Positions 17,043 to 24,930 of a stretch of DNA of 64,000 nucleotides are shown one piece after another. The stretch is from assembly GCF_029892485.1 (NCBI RefSeq), contig NZ_JARXVG010000008.1, forward strand, positions 124,001-188,000, given 5' to 3'. The stretch's first letter is position 1; each line of letters opens with the position of its first letter. Source of the DNA: Variovorax boronicumulans. Its GTDB lineage: Bacteria > Pseudomonadota > Gammaproteobacteria > Burkholderiales > Burkholderiaceae_C. The notes under the pieces were generated by a model. It searched no databases, was not told where the DNA came from, and saw nothing but the letters and a program-made list of their open reading frames with translations. The translations under genes were made by a program, and so were the position numbers.

Positions 17043-18676
17043 GCCTTTGCCAGTGCGTGATCGACGGCCGCGCGGATGTCCGCAGGCGTGGGTTGCCTCC
17101 AGCGCGCGCACACATGCTGATCGGGCCGCAGCAGGTACACGGTGCCGGGTCGGGCGTCGTAGCGCTGGATGGCGAGTTCGCCTTCGGGCGATGTGCCCTG
17201 CACGCGCACGACATGCAGCGCGCGGTCGCTGGCCTTCAGCGCCCGGGCGCTGCGTTCGGCGGCCTCGCCCGTGCCGAACACCAGGGCGGTGAACTGCGCC
17301 ACATGGCATTCGCGCAGCAGCCAGCCGGTGCGGCCATCGACGTGCACGGTCGGCGCATCGGCGGCGGCGGCGCCGGGCACCATCGCGCCCTGGAACGCGT
17401 CGGCGTCGGGCGTGTTGAGCGGCGAATCGCGCAGCACCGCCGGCACCGAGAGCCGTCCGCTGTTGACCAGCGTGCGTGCGAAGGGCTGGTGCCTGGTCAG
17501 CGCAAGCACCGCATCGCGGAACAGGCGGCTCACCTCGCTCTTGGGCGTGATGAAGTCGGTCGCGCGCGTGGAGTTGCGGATGTTCTCGTCGGCCGCGAAT
17601 TCGCGCTCGCTGGCGTAGCTGTCGAGCAGCGCATCGGGCGCCTCGCCGCTGACCACGGCCGCCAGCTTCCACGCCAGGTTGTCCGCGTCCTGCACGCCCG
17701 AGTTCGCACCGCGCGCGCCGAAGGGCGACACGCCGTGCGCCGAGTCGCCCGCGAACAGCACGCGGCCGTGGCGAAAGCGCTCCATGCGCTGGCAGGCGAA
17801 GGTGTAGACGCTGGCCCAGCCGATCTGGAACTGCACGTCGGCAAAGCCGATGCTGTCGAGCAGCGCGCGCACGCGCGGCGTGATGTTCTCGGGCTTGCGT
17901 TCTTCCACAGGGTCGGCGTCCCAGCCGAGCTGGAAGTCGATGCGCCACATGCCATCGGCTTGCTTGTGCAGCAGCACGCTCTGGCCGGGGTGGAACGAGG
18001 GGTCGAACCAGAAGCGGCGCTCGGTAGGCAGCTGGGCGTCCATCGTGATGTCGGCAATCAGGAAGCGGTCGCGGAACACGCGTCCCTTGGCCTCCTGGCC
18101 CAGCAGCTGCCGCAGGTTGGAGCGCGAGCCGTCGCAGGCGGCGACGTAGCCGGCTTGCAGCCTGTAGCCGCCGTCTGGCGTTTCGATGGTGAGCACTGCG
18201 CCGTCGTCATGCTGCTCGATGCCCGTCACCTTGTTGTTCCAGCGCAGGTCGATCAGCGGCAGCGTGTTCGCGCGTTCGACGAGGTAACCCTCGACGTAGT
18301 ACTGCTGCAGGTTGATGAAGGCCGGACGCTCGTGGCCGGGCTCGGGCAGCAGGTCGAAGCGGTAGACCTGCTCGTCGTGGAAGAACACCTTGCCCACGTT
18401 CCACGACACGCCCTTGTCGACCATGCGGTCGCCGCAGCCCAGGCGGTCGAAGACCTCCAGCGTGCGCTTGGCAAAGCAGATCGCGCGCGAGCCGCTGGAG
18501 AGGGTGTTGTCGTTGTCCAGCAGCACCACGGGCACCTGGCGCAGCGCGAGGTCGATGGCGAGCGTGAGGCCGACCGGGCCGGCGCCGACGATCACCACGG
18601 GGTGAGGGGCCGGGGTCGCTGCGTCCTGGTCGGGGTGGCGTTTGTAGTCGAAGCGCAGGCTTTGGTAGTCGATCAC
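17039..18676 (-). CDS. FAD-dependent aromatic monooxygenase (MhpA/MhaA-like)
   Basis: The 545-aa flavoprotein has the Rossmann motif VVIVGAGPVGLTLAIDLALR at about 29-48, a DG-type motif (CDGSRSNLR) and the FAD ribityl motif VLFAGDSAHGVSPFGARG at about 290-310. A C-terminal thioredoxin-like domain of phenol-hydroxylase type follows. It should ortho- or para-hydroxylate a phenol with NAD(P)H and O2. Next to hmgA and fahA, the likely product is homogentisate, for example from 3-hydroxyphenylacetate. The GTG start at 18676 follows GGAGA; the frame is open further upstream but without family similarity. Confidence 0.9.
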   Translation of the reverse strand: MIDYQSLRFDYKRHPDQDAATPAPHPVVIVGAGPVGLTLAIDLALRQVPVVLLDNDNTLSSGSRAICFAKRTLEVFDRLGCGDRMVDKGVSWNVGKVFFHDEQVYRFDLLPEPGHERPAFINLQQYYVEGYLVERANTLPLIDLRWNNKVTGIEQHDDGAVLTIETPDGGYRLQAGYVAACDGSRSNLRQLLGQEAKGRVFRDRFLIADITMDAQLPTERRFWFDPSFHPGQSVLLHKQADGMWRIDFQLGWDADPVEERKPENITPRVRALLDSIGFADVQFQIGWASVYTFACQRMERFRHGRVLFAGDSAHGVSPFGARGANSGVQDADNLAWKLAAVVSGEAPDALLDSYASEREFAADENIRNSTRATDFITPKSEVSRLFRDAVLALTRHQPFARTLVNSGRLSVPAVLRDSPLNTPDADAFQGAMVPGAAAADAPTVHVDGRTGWLLRECHVAQFTALVFGTGEAAERSARALKASDRALHVVRVQGTSPEGELAIQRYDARPGTVYLLRPDQHVCARWRQPTPADIRAAVDHALAKA

Positions 18677-18698
18677 GTTTGTCTCCGTGTCTTTTGTC

Positions 18699-18728
18699 TT
18701 GCTCCTCCCCCTGAAGGGGAGGGAGCAA
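18699..18728. repeat. Dispersed intergenic hairpin repeat, copy 2 (single hairpin)
   Basis: TTGCTCC at 18699-18705 pairs with GGAGCAA at 18722-18728, and the CCCC/GGGG centre extends the stem. The core matches the repeats at 13104 and 42014. It lies between the MBL-fold gene and the flavin monooxygenase gene, inside one presumed operon, so it could attenuate or stabilise the transcript. Confidence 0.7.
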
Positions 18729-18735
18729 TGCGGGT

Positions 18736-19695
18736 TCAGCCTTCCAGCGCCTTCCACATGTCGATGTCCCGCTGCGCCGTCCACACGCGCGGATCGGCAT
18801 GGCCCGACGCCTCGTCATACGCCCGGCTCACATCGAACGGCATGCAGTGGTCGAAGATCACCCACTGGCTGTACTTGGGCTTGAGCTTCGCGTAGGTGTC
18901 CTTGTAGACCGTGTTCAGGTCGCGCCCGGCCTTCACGCCTTCCTGCACGCTGGCATACACGTCGGAGATGAAGTTGCGCGTGCCCGTGAGGCCCTCGGCC
19001 ACGGCCTCCGGCGTGGTGAGCGCGGCGCCGCGGCCCGGCACCAGCGCGGCGGGCTTCAGGGCTGCGATGTTGTCCAGCGTCTGCGGCCAGTCCTGGAAGT
19101 AGGCGTCGCCGGCATACGGCGTGGCGCCGAACTCGACCAGGTCGCCCGAGAGCAGCGTGCGCTCTTGCGGCAGCCAGACGACGGTGTCGCCCTTGGTGTG
19201 CCCGCGGCCCAGCTGGATCAGCTGCACTTCGAGCTTGCCCAGCCACAGCGTCATCTTGCCGGTGAAGGTCATCGTGGGCCAGGTCAGGCCCGGGGGCACG
19301 GTCTCGACGTTCTGGAACAGGCGCGGGAAGCGGCCGATTTCGCTGGCCTTGTCTTCCTCGCCGCGCTCCACGATCAGGTCGCGCGTGTCCTGGCTCGCCA
19401 GGATGTGTTCGGCACCGTAGCCCGCCGCGCCCAGCACGCGCACTGCGTGGTAATGGGTGAGCACCACGTACTTGATGGGCTTGTCGGTCACTTCGCGGAT
19501 GCGGCGCACCACGTCGGCCGCCATGGCGGGGGTGGCCTGGGTGTCGGCGACCAGCACGCAGTCGTCGCCGATCACGATGCCGGTGTTCGGGTCGCCCTCG
19601 GCGGTGTAAGCCCAGGCGTGCTCGGAGATCTGGCTGAAGGTGATCTTCTTTTCTTCCATGTCGGCCTGGCTGGCGAACTTCTTGGCTTGGCTCAT
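18736..19695 (-). CDS. Metallo-beta-lactamase-fold protein with altered metal motif
   Basis: The 319-aa protein has the MBL layout: NTGIVIGDDCVLVADTQAT, then KYVVLTHYHAVRVLGA, GRGHTKGDTVVWLP, TLLSGDLVEFGATPY and FDHCMPFDVSRAYDE. The usual HxHxDH motif is changed: the first two His are kept (THYH) but Asp-His are replaced by Val-Arg. The later His and Asp ligands remain. A mono-metal or non-hydrolytic role is possible. It is the first gene of the homogentisate operon and divergent from an IclR gene, so a role in aromatic catabolism or detoxification of a pathway intermediate is likely. Confidence 0.85.
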   Translation of the reverse strand: MSQAKKFASQADMEEKKITFSQISEHAWAYTAEGDPNTGIVIGDDCVLVADTQATPAMAADVVRRIREVTDKPIKYVVLTHYHAVRVLGAAGYGAEHILASQDTRDLIVERGEEDKASEIGRFPRLFQNVETVPPGLTWPTMTFTGKMTLWLGKLEVQLIQLGRGHTKGDTVVWLPQERTLLSGDLVEFGATPYAGDAYFQDWPQTLDNIAALKPAALVPGRGAALTTPEAVAEGLTGTRNFISDVYASVQEGVKAGRDLNTVYKDTYAKLKPKYSQWVIFDHCMPFDVSRAYDEASGHADPRVWTAQRDIDMWKALEG

Positions 19696-19729
19696 CGGGT
19701 TGTCTCCGGTGTGTGGGGGATGTATGGTT

Positions 19730-19766
19730 ATTCGTTTAGGGCAAACGAATTCGTGGATGACGAATT
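19730..19766. promoter_or_regulatory. Overlapping inverted repeats, likely IclR operator
   Basis: ATTCGTTT (19730-19737) and AAACGAAT (19743-19750) form a perfect 8-bp inverted repeat with a 5-base spacer. AATTCGT (19748-19754) and ACGAATT (19760-19766) form a second one, also with a 5-base spacer, sharing the middle half-site. The pair sits between the divergent MBL operon and IclR gene. IclR proteins bind such palindromes, often as paired dimers. Confidence 0.7.
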
Positions 19767-19837
19767 TTCGCAGTGTAAGCCGCGGATCAGTTAATGTCTA
19801 ATCCCTTCTTCATGAACGAACGATCGGCAGGCCGCCC

Positions 19838-20731
19838 GTGACCCAGGTGCCCAAGGACTCCAGCGACACCCCCGAGACACCCGACACCGACCGCGCCGCC
19901 CAGCGCGGCATCCAGAGCATCGAGGTCGGCGGCCAGCTGCTGCGTGCGCTGGTGCACCACGGCCGGCCCATGGCGCTGAAGGACCTGGCACGCGAAGCCG
20001 ACATGACGCCCGCCAAGGCCCACCCCTACATGGTGAGCTTCGGGCGGCTCGGGCTCATCGAGCAGGATCGCGCCAGCGGCCACTATCTGCTCGGACCGCT
20101 GGCCTTGCAACTGGGGCTCATCAGCCTGCAGCAGGCCGACCCGGTGCACATTGCCACCCCGATGCTCAGTCCGCTCGCGCAGCAGATCGGCCACACGGTG
20201 GCGCTTGCCGTCTGGGGCGCGCGGGGCGCAACCATCGTGCGCACGGCCGAGTCGCCCTCGCCGGTGCATGTGAACATGCGGCACGGCACGGTGTTCTCGC
20301 TGACCAACACGGCCTCGGGCCGCATCTTCGCGGCCTACCTCGATGCCGAGGTGGTGCGCCGACTGCTCGAGGAAGAGCGCCTGCGCCAGAAGCAGCGCAA
20401 GGGCGCCGTCGAGCCGGCATCTCCCGCCGGCATGCCCCGGGTGCAGCCGCTGCCGTCGTGGAGCGACTTCGAGCGCCAGCTGCAGGAAGTGCGCGCGCAC
20501 GGCATCAGCCGCTCCGACGGCGAGGTGATCGAAGGCGTGAGCGCCATGGCCGCGCCGGTGTTCGACCACACCGGCGCCATCGTGCTCGCCGTGACCGCCA
20601 TCGGCCCGGCCGGCATCTTCCATACGGCGTGGGATGGCGAGCTCGCGCGCGCACTCAAGGCCTGCGCGGGCACCGTGTCGCAACGGCTCGGCGCCACGGG
20701 GCCCCTGGATCTTCGAAAACCAGAGCGATGA
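19838..20731 (+). CDS. IclR-family transcriptional regulator
   Basis: The 297-aa regulator has an N-terminal winged helix (IEVGGQLLRALVHHGRPMALKDLAREADM at about 27-57) and the IclR effector-binding domain (VWGARGATIVRTAESPSP; GTVFSLTNTASGRIFAAYL; ISRSDGEVIEGVSAMAAPVFD). An unusual insertion of about 20 residues, rich in Lys/Arg/Pro, lies near 185-205. GTG at 19838 is the only start that includes the whole domain. Divergent placement argues that it controls the homogentisate operon, probably responding to an aromatic acid. Its stop overlaps the sirtuin start. Confidence 0.9.
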   Translation: MTQVPKDSSDTPETPDTDRAAQRGIQSIEVGGQLLRALVHHGRPMALKDLAREADMTPAKAHPYMVSFGRLGLIEQDRASGHYLLGPLALQLGLISLQQADPVHIATPMLSPLAQQIGHTVALAVWGARGATIVRTAESPSPVHVNMRHGTVFSLTNTASGRIFAAYLDAEVVRRLLEEERLRQKQRKGAVEPASPAGMPRVQPLPSWSDFERQLQEVRAHGISRSDGEVIEGVSAMAAPVFDHTGAIVLAVTAIGPAGIFHTAWDGELARALKACAGTVSQRLGATGPLDLRKPER

Positions 20732-21480
20732 CGCGACCCACCGCCACCGACACAGGCCCTTCTTCTTCACTCGAGTCCGCCATCGCGCTGCTGCGCGATG
20801 CCCGGCGCATCGTCGTCTTCTCGGGCGCCGGTTTGTCCCGTGCCTCGGGCATCCCGACCTACCGCGATTCGGACGGCCTCTGGAAAAACCAGAGCGCCCT
20901 GCAGTTCTCCCATGCCGAAGACCTGAAGCGCGACCCCCCGGGCTTCACCAAGTTCTGGGGACAGCGCGTCTCGGTGGTCGAGTCGGCCGCGCCCAATCCG
21001 GGGCACCGGGCGCTCGCGCAACTGCAGCGGCTGCGCCCGGCGACGCGCCTCGTCACGCAGAACGTCGACGGCCTCCTGACCCAGGCGGGCGGGCTCGACG
21101 TGCTCGAACTGCACGGGTCGCTGCGCCGCTGGCGCTGCGACCACTGCGGCAACCGCAGCGGCCCCTGGCCCTTTCACCGGTGCCTGCGCTGCGGTTCGCA
21201 TGCGCGGCCCGACGTGGTGATGTTCGGCGAGATGCTCAACCCCGGCGTGCTGCTCGAAGCGCAGGTGGCGGCGCAGGAGTCGGACCTCTTCATGGTGGTC
21301 GGCAGCACGACCATCGTCTATCCGGCCGCCGAGTTGCCCGAGCTTGCGATGGCGCGCGGCAGCCGTCTCATCACGCTGAACCTTGAGCCGCTGCCACACC
21401 TGGACGGTTCGGCGGCGGTGGTGCTGCGGGGCACTTCCGAAGATCTGTTGCCGCAATTGCTGGCCGGGATGAGCGACTAG
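20728..21480 (+). CDS. Sir2-family NAD-dependent deacylase
   Basis: The 250-aa sirtuin removes acyl groups from lysine using NAD. The NAD motif GAGLSRASGIPTYRD is at about 33-47, QNVDG at 111-115, the catalytic His at about 129 in LELHGS, and a zinc ribbon with CDHC (137-140) and CLRC (152-155). VVMFGEMLNP and VVGSTTIVYPA follow as in the family. Its ATG lies inside the IclR stop (ATGA), an unusual pairing that suggests acylation control of catabolic enzymes under the same regulator. Its class (deacetylase or desuccinylase) cannot be decided: the Tyr/Arg pair of SIRT5-like enzymes is not evident. Confidence 0.9.
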   Translation: MTRPTATDTGPSSSLESAIALLRDARRIVVFSGAGLSRASGIPTYRDSDGLWKNQSALQFSHAEDLKRDPPGFTKFWGQRVSVVESAAPNPGHRALAQLQRLRPATRLVTQNVDGLLTQAGGLDVLELHGSLRRWRCDHCGNRSGPWPFHRCLRCGSHARPDVVMFGEMLNPGVLLEAQVAAQESDLFMVVGSTTIVYPAAELPELAMARGSRLITLNLEPLPHLDGSAAVVLRGTSEDLLPQLLAGMSD

Positions 21481-21501
21481 CTTCGTGACCTCCGTGCGCC
21501 G

Positions 21502-21996
21502 TCAGTTGATGCGCGCGTTGGTGAGCTGCATGTCTTCGAACTGGCTGCCCGTGAAGTCGACCTGTTCGCCTTGCAGGTCGGCGGCGCTCACTTGCCGGCC
21601 GGTGCACGCCAGCAGGTTCACTTGCGACCAATGGCTGGCATCGAAATTCAGCGCGGTCCAGTGGCATCGGGTGAAGGTGCAGCCGCTGAGCTGGCTGGCT
21701 TTCAGCTGCGATGCATTGAACGTGCAATCAATGAAAGTGCAGCCGCTGATCCTGATCCGCTGCATGTCGCACAGGCTGAACGCGCAGCCGTTGAATTGGC
21801 ATGAGGTCCAGACCGCATCCATGAAGGTAGTCGACGTGAAGCGGCTGCCGCCGAACGTGCTGGATGCGAAGGTGGACAGGTTCAGATCCAGTCCGGCATA
21901 GGCATTGCCATCGCTTTCACCCGCCAGCCCGGCGGGTGCGCCGCCGATGCCTTTGCGCCATTTGTCATGGTCCTGGATGATTTGAAGAGAGCTCAT
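21502..21996 (-). CDS. Pentapeptide-repeat protein
   Basis: The 164-aa protein is built from five-residue repeats from about residue 45 on: LSTFASSTFGGSRFTSTTF, CQFNGCAFSLCDM, CTFIDCTFNASQL, CTFTRCHW and a final DFTGSQFEDMQL. Such repeats form a right-handed beta-helix. Known members range from DNA mimics to T6SS-associated or toxin proteins; nothing here fixes a function. Many Cys are unusual for this genome. An in-frame ATG 11 codons upstream (22029) is possible, but the start at 21996 lies closer to the folded domain. It is convergent with the sirtuin gene, 21 bases apart. Confidence 0.75.
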   Translation of the reverse strand: MSSLQIIQDHDKWRKGIGGAPAGLAGESDGNAYAGLDLNLSTFASSTFGGSRFTSTTFMDAVWTSCQFNGCAFSLCDMQRIRISGCTFIDCTFNASQLKASQLSGCTFTRCHWTALNFDASHWSQVNLLACTGRQVSAADLQGEQVDFTGSQFEDMQLTNARIN

Positions 21997-22159
21997 GGAA
22001 GGGCGCGAAAAATGATGGAGGGGGCGCATTGTGCGAATGCGTCCGCAGCCCGGGAACAGGGAGACATGTTCCGGCCACTATTGCAGTGCGACCACCGTGA
22101 CGGATTGCATGGAGGCTGCCTTCGCGCCGGCCGCCCCCGGCCCCGCAGTGCGCGGGCGC

Positions 22160-22381
22160 TCAGCCCTTCTTGCCGCCCAGCAGCACCAGCGCGCCGCCCA
22201 CCACGATGGCGGCCACGCCGGCCCAGGCGGGGAAGTTGACGGTCTGCTTTTCCTTCACCGAGAACTCCAGCGGGCCGAGCTTGGCCTGGTGGGTTTCCTT
22301 GGTGAAGCTGAAGCTGCCGAGGCCCAGGGCCGCGATGCCCGCCACGATCAACAGGATGCCGACGATGCGTGTTGCGTTCAT
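22160..22381 (-). CDS. Small two-helix membrane protein (DUF3185-like)
   Basis: The 73-aa product has two hydrophobic segments, IVGILLIVAGIAALGLG (about 6-22) and WAGVAAIVVGGALVLLG (about 53-69), joined by a charged loop with FSFTKETHQ and FSVKEKQTVNFP. It ends in GGKKG. This resembles the DUF3185 group of inner-membrane proteins of unknown role. The ATG at 22381 is preceded by GGAGACC. It lies 50 bases downstream of the Mla-type lipoprotein gene and may share its transcript. Confidence 0.75.
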   Translation of the reverse strand: MNATRIVGILLIVAGIAALGLGSFSFTKETHQAKLGPLEFSVKEKQTVNFPAWAGVAAIVVGGALVLLGGKKG

Positions 22382-22431
22382 GGGGCGGGTCTCCTCGTGT
22401 ATTGAATTGCGCGCAGCGAACCGGGCACAGC

Positions 22432-23100
22432 TTACTGCCGGGGCTGGCGTTGCAGTTGGTCCATCCACTGCGTGACCTCGGCCACGGCCGCATCGCTGGC
22501 GGCGGCCAGCGCCTTCACGCCGCCGGGCGCATCGGCGCTCGGTGCGGGGCGGCGCACGGTGATGGTCTTCTGGCCCAGCACGCGATCGCCGCCGGTGGTG
22601 CCGCGGATCAGCGTGGCGCGCAGCCGCACGAGGCCCACGCTGCTGGCGGGCGAGTCGAAGTAGTGGCTGAACTCGTCGAGCGAAATGCGCAGCGTGTCGG
22701 GCACCTCGCCCTTGCTGCGGGAGATGGTCGCGCTTTCTTCCGGGCCGAGCACCATGCGTCGCTCGGCAAGGCTGTCGCGCAGCCGCTGGCGCAGCAGTTG
22801 CGCAGGCGCCTGGCTCCAGCGCGACTGGCCGTAGGGGCGCAGTTCGTTGGCGTCCGCGTAGCCGAGGCGGTAGAGGATCTGGGTGCCGTCCAGGCGCGTG
22901 TTGCTCTCGATCTCGGCCAGGGCCAGGGTCGGCAGCGCGGCAGTGGGTGCGGCGGCCGGCGCCGTGGCGACGGGCCCGGGGCCGAAGTCGTACAGCGCCG
23001 CGCGCGCGGGCTTGTCGGGCAGCGCGCCGCAGCCGGCAAGCACTGCCGAAAAGCCGATGCCCGCGAGGACCGCGGCGAGGGAGTGGGTGTTTGTCTTCAT
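22432..23100 (-). CDS. ABC-type auxiliary lipoprotein (PqiC/LetB-pathway-like)
   Basis: The 222-aa protein has a lipoprotein signal (AVLAGIGFSAVLAGC, lipid-attachment Cys near residue 24). A PqiC-type domain follows: YDFGPGP, LALAEIESNTRLDGTQILYRLGYADANELRPYGQSRW-type region, then LRQRLRDSL and LRISLDEFSHYFDS. These outer-membrane lipoproteins cooperate with MCE proteins in lipid transport. It is the last gene of permease-ATPase-MCE-lipoprotein. A GTG three codons upstream is an alternative start. Confidence 0.85.
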   Translation of the reverse strand: MKTNTHSLAAVLAGIGFSAVLAGCGALPDKPARAALYDFGPGPVATAPAAAPTAALPTLALAEIESNTRLDGTQILYRLGYADANELRPYGQSRWSQAPAQLLRQRLRDSLAERRMVLGPEESATISRSKGEVPDTLRISLDEFSHYFDSPASSVGLVRLRATLIRGTTGGDRVLGQKTITVRRPAPSADAPGGVKALAAASDAAVAEVTQWMDQLQRQPRQ

Positions 23101-23115
23101 GCTCGTCACCTTCGA

Positions 23116-24072
23116 TCAGGGGCGCGCGGCCGGCGCGGAGAAACCCGGCTCGCCCGGGCCCGCCGCGGCGCCGCCGTTGCCGAACAGCAGCGATTGCGGG
23201 TTGTCGTTGATGCCGTCCGCCGCGCGGCCCAGCCGGCGCACCGCGCGCGAGGTGTCGTCGGCCACGCGGTTCACGCGCGGCAGCGTGGCGGCGTTGAACG
23301 AGTCGACCGCCTGCGCAAGCGCCTTGGTGCCGTCGCTCAGGCGCTCCACCGGGCCGTCGGGCGCGTTCAGCCGGCCCACGGTGGTGTTGAAGTTGTTGGC
23401 CACGCGCGAGACGTCGCCGGCCGCCTTCTTCACCGAGCCCAGCGTGTCGGGCAGCTTCTCCAGCGCCGGGTTCAGGCCGGTCTTCACTGTGTTGTCGAGC
23501 GTCTTGAGGAGCGTGTTGGCGCTGGCCGAGGCAGCGGCGATGTTCTCCAGCGCATCGGCCGCGCGCTTCTGGTTGGGGTCGCTGAGCAACTGGTTGGCGC
23601 GCTTGGTCACTTCCTCGACCTGGTTGATGATGGCCTCGCCGCGGTCCTGCAGCTGCGCAAGCATCGAGGGCTTGAGCGGAATGCGCGGCGGGTTGTCGTT
23701 GTCGGGCTTGAGCGCGACCTTCGATTCGCCCTTGTCGTCCAGCGCGATGAAGGCCAGGCCGGTCACGCCCTGGTAGCTCAGCGTGGCGAAGCTCGAGGTG
23801 GTGAGCGGCACGCGCTCGTCGACCGTGATGCGCACCCGCACGTTGCCTGTCACCTTGGGGTCGAAGTCGATCAGCACCACCTTGCCAACCGCGATGCCGC
23901 GGTAGCGCACCATCGCCTGCGGCTGCAGGCCGCTGACCGCATCGCGGGTGGACAGCTCGTAGACGTTGCGCACGGTGTTGTCGCGCGTGAACCAGATCAC
24001 CAGCCCGACGAGCACGGCCAGAAGGCCGAGCACGAAGGCGCCGGCGGCGAGGGCATGGGCCTTGTTTTCCAT
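23116..24072 (-). CDS. MlaD/MCE-domain lipid-transport protein
   Basis: The 318-aa protein has one N-terminal membrane anchor (AGAFVLGLLAVLVGLVIWF, about 11-29) and one MCE domain (about 40-115, SGLQPQAMVRYRGIAVGKV; TLSYQGVTGLAFIAL). A long helical region with repeated Asn/Ala follows (LENIAAASASANTLLKTLDNT). MCE proteins form hexameric periplasmic channels that pass phospholipids between membranes. The 15-base gap to the lipoprotein gene and 9-base gap to the ATPase gene show an operon. Confidence 0.9.
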   Translation of the reverse strand: MENKAHALAAGAFVLGLLAVLVGLVIWFTRDNTVRNVYELSTRDAVSGLQPQAMVRYRGIAVGKVVLIDFDPKVTGNVRVRITVDERVPLTTSSFATLSYQGVTGLAFIALDDKGESKVALKPDNDNPPRIPLKPSMLAQLQDRGEAIINQVEEVTKRANQLLSDPNQKRAADALENIAAASASANTLLKTLDNTVKTGLNPALEKLPDTLGSVKKAAGDVSRVANNFNTTVGRLNAPDGPVERLSDGTKALAQAVDSFNAATLPRVNRVADDTSRAVRRLGRAADGINDNPQSLLFGNGGAAAGPGEPGFSAPAARP

Positions 24073-24081
24073 GGTGGCTAC

Positions 24082-24930
24082 CTACCTTTCGGCGCGCGCG
24101 GCTTCGGGCCGCGGCGCATGTTGTTCCGGTGCTGGCTTGTCATGCAGCGCCTCCAGGGCGCGCTGTCCGCGTCCGCCCAGAAAGTATTCGTGGATGAAGG
24201 GATGCGGGTAGGCGATGACCTCGCGCGCCGTGCCGCTCACGATGACCTTCTGGTCGGCCAGCACCGCGATGCGGGTGCTCAGGTCGAACAGCGTGTCCAG
24301 GTCGTGCGTGACCATCACCACCGTCAGGCCCAGCTCGCGGTGCAGGCCGCGCAGCAAATTGCAGAAGCTGTCGGAGGCCTCGGGGTCCAGGCCCGCCGTG
24401 GGCTCGTCGAGCAGCAGCAGGGGCGGGTCCATGATGAGCGCGCGCGCCAGCGCCACGCGCTTGATCATGCCGCCCGACAAATCCGACGGGCTCTTGTACG
24501 CATGCTGCGGCTCCAGCCCCACCATCTGCAGTTTCACGAGCGCCGCGTGCCGGATCAGCTCGTCGGGCAGGAGCTTCAACTCGCGCAGCGGAAAGGCGAT
24601 GTTCTCCAGCACGCTGAAGGCCGAGAACAGCGCACCGTGCTGGAACAGCATGCCCACGTTGGCCGCGCCCGAGGCGCTGAGTTCGCCGGGCTGCTGGCCC
24701 AGCACCTCGACCACGCCCTGCGTCGGCTTCTCCAGCCCGAGGATCTGGCGCAGCAGCACCGTCTTGCCGGTGCCCGAGCCGCCGACCAGCGAGAGCACCT
24801 CGCCGCGGTCGATGTGCATGTCGAGGTTGCGGTGCACCACCTGTTCGCCGTCGGCGTTCTTGAACACCGTCCAGAGCTTGCGGATGTCGACGACGGTGGC
24901 GTCGGCACTGTTGTTCATGGCGGTATTCAT
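24082..24930 (-). CDS. MlaF-type ABC transporter ATPase
   Basis: The 282-aa ATPase drives the MCE lipid transporter. Walker A is GGSGTGKT (about 46-53), the signature is LSGGMIKRVALARAL, Walker B is LLLLDEPTAGLDP and the switch His is in VMVTHDLDTL. The C-terminal YPHPFIHEYFLGGRG matches the MlaF tail that contacts partners. The ATG at 24930 overlaps the permease stop (ATGA); a second ATG lies four codons in. A 20-residue Ala/Arg/Glu-rich end is an extension. Confidence 0.92.
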   Translation of the reverse strand: MNTAMNNSADATVVDIRKLWTVFKNADGEQVVHRNLDMHIDRGEVLSLVGGSGTGKTVLLRQILGLEKPTQGVVEVLGQQPGELSASGAANVGMLFQHGALFSAFSVLENIAFPLRELKLLPDELIRHAALVKLQMVGLEPQHAYKSPSDLSGGMIKRVALARALIMDPPLLLLDEPTAGLDPEASDSFCNLLRGLHRELGLTVVMVTHDLDTLFDLSTRIAVLADQKVIVSGTAREVIAYPHPFIHEYFLGGRGQRALEALHDKPAPEQHAPRPEAARAER

